This document shows, piece by piece, positions 38,629 through 43,923 of a DNA stretch of 43,923 bases; position 1 is the first letter of the stretch; each line of letters opens with the position of its first letter. Below the pieces are notes generated by a model. The model had not been told where the DNA came from and searched no databases. It saw only the letters and a list, made by a program, of their open reading frames with translations. The position numbers and the translations under genes are program-made. This DNA comes from Chloroflexota bacterium (GTDB lineage: Bacteria > Chloroflexota > FW602-bin22 > JACPRP01). The DNA lies in NCBI GenBank assembly GCA_016210495.1, contig JACQUC010000040.1, positions 1-43,923 on the forward strand, given 5' to 3'.

Positions 38629-40758
38629 TCATATGAGCTGGATCGGCAGCGTGAAATAGAAACTACTCCCCTTCCCGAGCTCGCTCTCCACCCAGACGCG
38701 GCCGCTATGGGCCTCCACCAGCATCCTGGTGATGTACAGACCCAGCCCCAATCCCTCGGGCTTGCGCTCGCCTTTGACGCGGTAGAAACGCTGGAAGATA
38801 TTGGGCAGGTCCTCGGGGGCTATGCCGATGCCACGGTCGGTAACCGAGACGGTCACTTCGCCGTTGGCCCTCTCCGCCCTGACGGTTACCTCTGTCTCCG
38901 AGGAAGAGTATTTCAGGGCGTTGGTGAGCAGGTTCATAAGGATGCGCTCGATCCGGTCCGGGTCGGCCGCGACCGGGGGCAGATCCGGGGGCATCTCCAC
39001 TTTGACCCGCCCAACTTCCATCATCGTTCTGGCCCGGTCCAGTAGATCGGAGACGAATCTTCGCAAGTCAATCGAGGTTTTCGCGAGCTTGAGCAGTCCG
39101 GCTTCCAGTCGCACCGAATCGACCAGGTCCTGGATCATCGCGTTCATCTTGCGGGCGCTGGTGTGGACGGCCTCGGCGCTGTGCTGCTCGACGCCTCTTA
39201 GGCCGGCTTTCTCGCCGACGCGGAGAAGAAACTGCGATTGGCCCAGGATGATCGTGAGGGGTGCACGAAGGTCGTGAGAAACGGTGCGGAGCAGATCCTC
39301 ACGCCGCGTGCGCTCCTCCGCTAGCTCCACTACGTGTCGCCGGGCTTCTTCAAACAGACGCGCGTTTTCGATAGCTACCGCGAACATATTGGCGACACGT
39401 CGGGCTATGTCCAGGTCACCTTCCGTGAAGCGGCGAGGCGTGTGTGCACCGTAGGTAATGGTGCCGATGGGCCTGCCGCCTGCGCGCAGGGGTAGCGCGA
39501 CCAGGAAACGAGCGCCCTCGATGGCGACGAGGCGGCGCGTCATGGGTAGATCCGCGGGTATCTGGGAGACATCTTCCATCATCTGGACCTCGCCCGCGGC
39601 GAACGCACGTGCCGAGAGAACCGGGGCGTCGAACGGCAGGCGGCGGAGTAGACCCTCGGTCTCGGGCCGGATGTTGCGGTGGGCCGTGAGCACCAGCTCC
39701 CGACGCTCCGCGTCGGCCAGGAACACCCCCACTAGATCGGCACCCAGCAACTGAAGCGTCTGGTCCAGCGTCGTCTGCAATATGGCTTCCAGGTTCAGCC
39801 CCTGACTGAGCGCCTCGCCCACCTGGGAGAGCACCCGCCGCTGCCATTCCCCGCGCCGCTGCTGGGTCACGTCCCGCACCACCGCCACCGCGAGCACGAC
39901 CTCGCCCCGCTCGTCTCGCACCGGCGCGGCGTTGATCTGGACCAGGCGTTCCTCTCCATCCGGCAAGCAGACGCGTATCTCCCTCATCATGACGGTCTCC
40001 CCATGGAGAGCGCGCAAGGCGCTCCATTCTTCGGGTGGAACAGGCCGGCCGTCGGGGTAGAAGAAACGGAAACTGGGCTGGTAGTCAGTCAACGGCCTGA
40101 GCAAATGACTTCGGTCGGCGACCTTCCCCATCTCCATGACGGCACGATTGATAGCTACGACGTTCTGGTTCTGATCGACGATGATGACGGCGTCGGGTAC
40201 GGCCTCGATCAATCTCTCCAGTTGCCTGATCCTGGCCTCGGCCTCGGCTCGTGCGGCCTGCTCCTGAACGAGCCGGTGCCGATCCCGCTCCGCCTGTACG
40301 CGCTCGGTGACCTCGCGCGTCAGCATCAGGTAGCCAATGAGCACATTCCCGTCCCGGTAGACTGGAGAGAGGCTGAAATCCCAGTAGGTGGTACCCCGCT
40401 GCGGCTGGTTCTTGAACACAAAAGGGAACGCCTGCGCCTGAAACGACTGGCCGGTTGCACGCACCTTATGGACGATGTCTCCCATTTGCTCTGTCCAGCC
40501 GGGTGTCAGCTCATCCGCCGATCGCCCCGCGATGCGATCGAGAGGGACGCGAATCTGGCGCGCCAGGCTCTGGTTGGCGGCACGGACTACCAGGTCGGTG
40601 TCGCCGAAGGCCATCCCCTCGGGGGAGTAACGGAAGATGGCAGAAAGGAGAGCGGCCTGTTCCTCGATCCTCAGGCATTGCCGCAGCGCCTCTTCGGTGA
40701 TGCGATCTTGCTTTTCTTCTTTCCCTATTCGCGGCCTGTTTCTCTGAGAACCGGGCAT
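38629..40758 (-). CDS. PAS-PAS-GAF sensor histidine kinase
   Basis: About 709 aa. Order: PAS (LSAIFRYSPEGMAFGDTDLV), a second PAS (LIEAVPDAVIIVDQNQNVVA), GAF (GLNLEAILQTTLDQTLQLLG, then FLVALPLRAGGRPIGTITYG), HisKA with the phospho-accepting His in TVSHDLRAPLTIILGQSQFL, and HATPase (N box NLLTNALKYSS, G boxes DRGIGI and GLGLGLYITRM). No TM segment, so it is a cytoplasmic sensor. No response regulator lies beside it. The start was set at the ATG at 40758; a GTG four codons upstream (40770) is too close to the AGG ribosome site. Confidence 0.9.
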   Translation of the reverse strand: MPGSQRNRPRIGKEEKQDRITEEALRQCLRIEEQAALLSAIFRYSPEGMAFGDTDLVVRAANQSLARQIRVPLDRIAGRSADELTPGWTEQMGDIVHKVRATGQSFQAQAFPFVFKNQPQRGTTYWDFSLSPVYRDGNVLIGYLMLTREVTERVQAERDRHRLVQEQAARAEAEARIRQLERLIEAVPDAVIIVDQNQNVVAINRAVMEMGKVADRSHLLRPLTDYQPSFRFFYPDGRPVPPEEWSALRALHGETVMMREIRVCLPDGEERLVQINAAPVRDERGEVVLAVAVVRDVTQQRRGEWQRRVLSQVGEALSQGLNLEAILQTTLDQTLQLLGADLVGVFLADAERRELVLTAHRNIRPETEGLLRRLPFDAPVLSARAFAAGEVQMMEDVSQIPADLPMTRRLVAIEGARFLVALPLRAGGRPIGTITYGAHTPRRFTEGDLDIARRVANMFAVAIENARLFEEARRHVVELAEERTRREDLLRTVSHDLRAPLTIILGQSQFLLRVGEKAGLRGVEQHSAEAVHTSARKMNAMIQDLVDSVRLEAGLLKLAKTSIDLRRFVSDLLDRARTMMEVGRVKVEMPPDLPPVAADPDRIERILMNLLTNALKYSSSETEVTVRAERANGEVTVSVTDRGIGIAPEDLPNIFQRFYRVKGERKPEGLGLGLYITRMLVEAHSGRVWVESELGKGSSFYFTLPIQLI

Positions 40759-41250
40759 TTTGCAGCACACCTTTCGGTTGTCGCCTCCGGCGGCGTGCGC
40801 TTGTCACGGCGTGAATGCCGGACTCGTCCGAGACGAGAAATCCAACGGCGCGGGGACCGCTCCCCTACGCGGTACAAGGGCCCCCACTTGCGCGTGGCGG
40901 CGCCGAAATGCCAGGAGGTGCCTGTGATCGAGGCACCTCCCTACGGCCAACCGCCCGGTATTCGTTTAATCTCCCCTCGACAGGGGACTGGTGCACGATC
41001 AGACAACATGTGCGGCGACGTCTCGTAGGGGTCCGCCTATGGCGGACGTGGTTGCCCTGTCGCTTCCAGGCCAACGAAGTCATTCCGACGATGATGTCTG
41101 CGAGCGCACTAGTGATAACCTCCTCCATCTATCGTACCACCTCGCCTGTAAGACTGCAATTGGTTATCGTTTGGTTTTGGTTGATTTTTTGCAGTGGCGA
41201 GCGCTCTTGAATGGCTGGCGCGGAATGGGCTATACTGGCTTTGAAGGTAG
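40759..41250. other. Intergenic region rich in palindromic repeats
   Basis: About 490 bp between divergent genes. It contains GGAGGTGCCT / AGGCACCTCC (40914-40940, 7-nt loop), a CCCCTACG copy near 40862, and GTAGGGGTCCGCC-TAT-GGCGG at 41025-41045. All are variants of the palindromes that begin CGTAGGG elsewhere in the window. No gene is seen. The radical SAM promoter lies at the right end. Confidence 0.55.
41207..41236 (+). promoter_or_regulatory. Promoter of the radical SAM gene
   Basis: -35 TTGAAT (41207-41212) and -10 TATACT (41231-41236) are 18 bp apart. Transcription would start near 41243, leaving an 8-nt leader that contains AAGG just before the ATG at 41251. Confidence 0.65.
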
Positions 41251-42207
41251 ATGCAAGAAACACCAGAAGCCAGGCATTTCGAAAGACCTCAGATCATCAG
41301 GCCGCCGAGCGAGTGGCGAAGCTACTACATGCCTGTAACCAGCGGTTGTTCCAACCACTCCTGTACCTTTTGCAACTACTTCCAGGGGGCGAAGCTGCGG
41401 ATCAGGGACGTCGAAGACGTCAAAAAAGAGATCGACGCGCTGGCCCTGTACGCGCGATACGGCGTGGGGGTGCCGGCAATGCCCGGCATCGTCTACGCTA
41501 TGGCACGGGAGTGGGATGGAAAAAGGGTCTTTCTCCAGGACGGCGATGCGCTGGTCTATCCGTTCCCCAGGCTGGTGGAGGTTCTGCGCTACCTTGGCGA
41601 GAAGCTCCCGTTCGTCGAGCGGGTTGCCGCTTACGCGACGCCGCGGGATGTGCTGCGCCGCAGCGTGGACGAGCTGAGGCAATTGCGGGAGCTGAAGCTG
41701 GGCATCGTCTATATGGGCGTCGAGAGCGGCGACGAGGAGGTGCTCAAGAAGGTTCGCAAGGGCGTCGGCTACGGTGAGATCGTTGCGGCGGGACGACGCG
41801 CCCGGGAGGCCGGCATCGCCCTCTCCGTGACGGTTATCCTGGGCCTGGCCGGCGTCGAAGGCAGCGAGAAGCACGCGCGCGAGACGGCCAGGATACTGAG
41901 CGCCATCGATCCGAATTACGCCGGAGCGCTAACGCTGATGCCCGTGCCCGGCACGCCAATCTACGACCAGGTGCGACGCGGCGAGCTGCACCTTCTCTCC
42001 CCTCTGCAGTCCCTCGAGGAGCTGAAGATCATCATCGAAAACGCCAGCTTCTCGCGCTGCCTCTTCAGCTCGATGCACGCCTCGAACTACTTCGCCATCC
42101 GGGGACCTTTGCCCAAGGGCAAAGAGCTGATGCTGCGAAACCTGCAAGCCGTCCTCAACAGTGGCGACCCCGCGCTGCTGCGGCCGGAGTCCATGCGGGG
42201 GTTATAA
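41251..42207 (+). CDS. Radical SAM protein, B12-independent, unknown substrate
   Basis: 318 aa. The cluster motif is CSNHSCTFC (CX4CX2C) within VTSGCSNHSCTFCNYFQGAK, close to the N-terminus. It is followed by family-typical segments LGIVYMGVESGDEEVLKKVR and TVILGLAGVEG (SAM-binding and barrel strands), then LTLMPVPGTPIYD. The pattern is that of Elp3/MiaB/NifB-like radical SAM enzymes of COG1032 type without a B12 domain. The cytoplasmic reaction is unknown. The ATG at 41251 has AAGG 3 nt upstream and a good promoter. The stop TAA falls 16 bp before the RHH gene's start, so the two may be one transcript. Confidence 0.88.
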   Translation: MQETPEARHFERPQIIRPPSEWRSYYMPVTSGCSNHSCTFCNYFQGAKLRIRDVEDVKKEIDALALYARYGVGVPAMPGIVYAMAREWDGKRVFLQDGDALVYPFPRLVEVLRYLGEKLPFVERVAAYATPRDVLRRSVDELRQLRELKLGIVYMGVESGDEEVLKKVRKGVGYGEIVAAGRRAREAGIALSVTVILGLAGVEGSEKHARETARILSAIDPNYAGALTLMPVPGTPIYDQVRRGELHLLSPLQSLEELKIIIENASFSRCLFSSMHASNYFAIRGPLPKGKELMLRNLQAVLNSGDPALLRPESMRGL

Positions 42208-42223
42208 TAGAGGAGGAACTTCG

Positions 42224-42499
42224 ATGACCGGCACCACAAAGACCGGTGATATTGCGCCGGCTCGGCTGGATGAGCTGGCCGGGTATTTCGACCGTACCGA
42301 CGCGGGCGACACGGTTTGGGAGGAAGCCACAGACCTGGCGATCCAGCGCCAGGAGCTCGAGCAAATCTCCATCCGCCTGCCGAAACAGGATCTGGCAGAG
42401 CTCAAGCGGCGCGCTGCGCGCGTGGGGGTGGGCTACACCACGCTCATGCGTATGATTCTGCGACAGTATTTGCGAACTCCCGCAGCACGCCCAGGATGA
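42224..42499 (+). CDS. Ribbon-helix-helix (CopG-like) protein, possible antitoxin
   Basis: 91 aa from the ATG at 42224, which follows a strong GAGGAGG ribosome site; an upstream extension of the frame is unsupported. The C-terminal 45 residues fit an RHH DNA-binding motif: a beta strand ISIRLPKQ, helix DLAELKRRAARVG and helix YTTLMRMILRQYL. The N-terminal half (LDELAGYFDRTDAGDTVWEE) resembles the linker of CopG/BrnA-type antitoxins. No toxin gene of BrnT or RelE type is visible beside it, so it may be solitary or regulate the radical SAM gene. Confidence 0.78.
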   Translation: MTGTTKTGDIAPARLDELAGYFDRTDAGDTVWEEATDLAIQRQELEQISIRLPKQDLAELKRRAARVGVGYTTLMRMILRQYLRTPAARPG

Positions 42500-42533
42500 G
42501 CAAGTAAGGCTACGCCGACGGCGAAGGTGGCGT

Positions 42534-43715
42534 TCACGCTGGCCGCAGGCTGGCGCCGATGAGGCGCGGGTACCTGATGCCGGTCGAGGTGTTGATGACC
42601 ACCACACGCTCGTCGCGGCGGAGCCTCCCATCCTGCCGCATCTTCGCAGCAACGGCTATGGCGGCCGCGCCTTCGGGGCCTATGAGAAGCCCTTCGGTTT
42701 TCGCCACCAGCGCCATCGAGCGCAGTATCTCGGCATCGCTTACCGCCACGGCGGCGCCCTGAGTGTGGCGTATGGCTCGCAAGACGAGGCGTGCGCCAAT
42801 GGGCTTGGGCACCAGAAGGCCGACGGCGATAGTCTCGGGGTCCCGCCACAACGCACAGTCGTCCTCACCTCGCTCGAGCGCTTCCACCAGCGGCGCGCAC
42901 CCGCTGGACTGAGCGGCTACCAGACGGGGTCTGCGGCCATCGATCCAGCCGGCGGCCTCAAGCTCGTCGAAGGCCTTTGCCGTGGCGATTAGCCCGACCC
43001 CGCCACCGGTCGGGTGTATGATCACGTCCGGAATCTCCCACCCCAATTGCTCGGCCAGCTCGAATCCAATCGTCTTCTTGCCCTCGACCCTGTAGGGCTC
43101 GAAAAGCGCCGTCACGGGAAACCAGCCGTGTTCCCTCACCCCGTCCTGGACGACCTGATACAGATCGATAAATGGCCCTTTCCGAATGACGACGTGCGCC
43201 CCGGCGGCGCGGCACTCGTTGCGCACCGTCGTGGGCGCCTCGACCGACATGACGACGAACACCTCCAGGCCCGCCCGCGCACCGTAGACCGACCAGGCTG
43301 ATGCCGCGCTGCCCCAGCTCAGAAGGGCCAGCTTGCCGATGCCAAGCTCTTTGGCCCGCGTGACGCCGGCCGAGGCGCCCCTCGCCTTGAACGTGCCCGT
43401 AGGGTTCGCTCCCTCGTCTTTAATCAGCAACTCGTCGATGCCGATTTCGTGGCCAAGCCGTTCGACCCTCAGCAGCGGCGTGAACCCCTCGCCCAAGGTA
43501 ACGACGTTCGCAGGATTCACGACCGGCAGGAACTCGCGATACCTCCACATCGACGCCGCTCGGGCGCGAAGACCTTCCTTGGAGGCTGCCCGTGCGATCC
43601 CGGCCAGATCGTAGCGGCAAACCAGTGGCGAGCCACAGGCGCACACGGTTGCCGGCCTATCCGGCGCATACCTACTTGCGCACTCGGGACACTCGATGTG
43701 GCTCAGAAAGGTCAT
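42534..43715 (-). CDS. thrC: Threonine synthase
   Basis: 393 aa, PLP-dependent beta-family enzyme that converts O-phosphohomoserine to threonine and phosphate. The N-terminus has the threonine-synthase zinc-binding-like region (CPECASRY, CACGSPLVCRYDL). The PLP lysine is in NPTGTFKARGA. The PLP phosphate loop is PTGGGVGLIA. The C-terminus carries GLLIGPEGAAAIA and VVINTSTGIRYP, standard for ThrC. Length fits the family. It is transcribed toward the RHH gene; its ATG (43715) faces the right-end repeat. An upstream palindrome, GACGTTGC-A-GCAACGTC (43738-43754), may be an operator or leader hairpin. Confidence 0.92.
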   Translation of the reverse strand: MTFLSHIECPECASRYAPDRPATVCACGSPLVCRYDLAGIARAASKEGLRARAASMWRYREFLPVVNPANVVTLGEGFTPLLRVERLGHEIGIDELLIKDEGANPTGTFKARGASAGVTRAKELGIGKLALLSWGSAASAWSVYGARAGLEVFVVMSVEAPTTVRNECRAAGAHVVIRKGPFIDLYQVVQDGVREHGWFPVTALFEPYRVEGKKTIGFELAEQLGWEIPDVIIHPTGGGVGLIATAKAFDELEAAGWIDGRRPRLVAAQSSGCAPLVEALERGEDDCALWRDPETIAVGLLVPKPIGARLVLRAIRHTQGAAVAVSDAEILRSMALVAKTEGLLIGPEGAAAIAVAAKMRQDGRLRRDERVVVINTSTGIRYPRLIGASLRPA

Positions 43716-43737
43716 TGTCCTTATCCTTCGCCTATGC

Positions 43738-43754
43738 GACGTTGCAGCAACGTC
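43738..43754. promoter_or_regulatory. Palindrome upstream of thrC
   Basis: GACGTTGC and GCAACGTC, perfect 8-bp arms around one base, lie 23-39 nt before the thrC ATG on the minus strand. Candidate operator or 5' UTR hairpin. Confidence 0.4.
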
Positions 43755-43799
43755 CCGTAGGCATCAACCTAAGCAACCCGCATGCTCGACAGGCGTAAT

Positions 43800-43923
43800 G
43801 TAGGGGCGAACGGCGTTCGCCCGCAACGTTGGTATGAAGATGTGAGAAAAAGGCGAGCACAACGAAGAGGGGGCATCGATCCGAAGTCTTGCACAGTGGA
43901 CAGGCGTCTAGGTAGGATAGAGA
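43800..43923. mobile_element. Second copy of the MITE-like element, cut by the window edge
   Basis: Begins GTAGGGGCGAACGGCGTTCG, identical to the left end of the element at 5061-5214, then shares interior words in the same order (ACGTTGGT, AGATGTGAGAAA, TGGACAGGCGTCT). The rest diverges moderately. The right end lies beyond the window. Confidence 0.75.

Noticed and set aside
1..43923. CRISPR array, rRNA or tRNA genes
   Set aside because: No evenly spaced direct repeats with unique spacers and no recognisable RNA-gene sequence were seen on reading the window.

Overview
The window is a high-GC bacterial chromosome segment with no rRNA or tRNA genes in it. Sequence alone cannot fix the taxonomy. 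Several traits fit a Chloroflexota-like, possibly monoderm, lineage, but I hold this only loosely: TATACT/TATAAT promoters in a GC-rich genome, frequent GTG and TTG starts, many dispersed GTAGGGGC palindromes and small MITE-like repeats, an LPXTG-type tail on a cytochrome, a PhoU gene followed by an HD-domain gene, and MEDS/PAS histidine kinases.

Layout. 1-296: the 5' end of a secreted Thr/Pro-rich protein, then repeat-rich intergenic DNA. 709-4894 (minus strand): a tungstate/molybdate uptake operon (substrate-binding protein, permease, ATPase) behind a GntR-type regulator fused to a PBP-like ligand domain, with a perfect operator on the regulator's own promoter. 5061-6268: a MITE-like element, a nitroreductase and a small membrane protein. 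6577-17533 (minus strand): a tight cluster of nine genes. In transcription order these are an eight-ligand zinc-finger miniprotein, a frameshifted small ORF, a helical 668-aa protein, a membrane coiled-coil protein, a HEAT-plus-coiled-coil protein, two smaller coiled-coil proteins, a Ycf46-like AAA+ ATPase and a radical-SAM activase-like protein. Most members match no family I can name, and this is the best candidate for an undescribed system. 17946-19925: a membrane-anchored TPR-like protein. 20065-20494: a broken IS1634-type transposase.

20825-28639 (minus strand) is a complete phosphate regulon: phoB-like regulator, phoR-like kinase, pstS, pstC, pstA, pstB, phoU and an HD-domain protein, with a PHO-box-like direct repeat ahead of pstS. 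28998-29777 is a diheme cytochrome c with an LPRTG sorting-like tail. 30272-35781 (plus strand) is a dedicated Hsp70 module: a TPR protein, a J-domain protein with HPP in place of HPD, a long GrpE-like exchange factor and a compact DnaK-like ATPase. 35795-43715 holds a MEDS-PAS histidine kinase, a HEPN/MNT pair, a PAS-GAF histidine kinase, a radical SAM enzyme, a ribbon-helix-helix protein and threonine synthase. The right end carries a second, truncated copy of the MITE-like element seen at 5061.

How the parts work together. The tup and pst/pho blocks are sensing-plus-uptake circuits for oxyanions. The Hsp70 block has all the parts of a foldase cycle (J protein, exchange factor, ATPase, TPR adaptor). 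The 6.6-17.5 kb block is best read as a membrane-tethered coiled-coil assembly driven by an AAA+ ATPase and accompanied by an Fe-S radical enzyme; that reading is inference from gene content.
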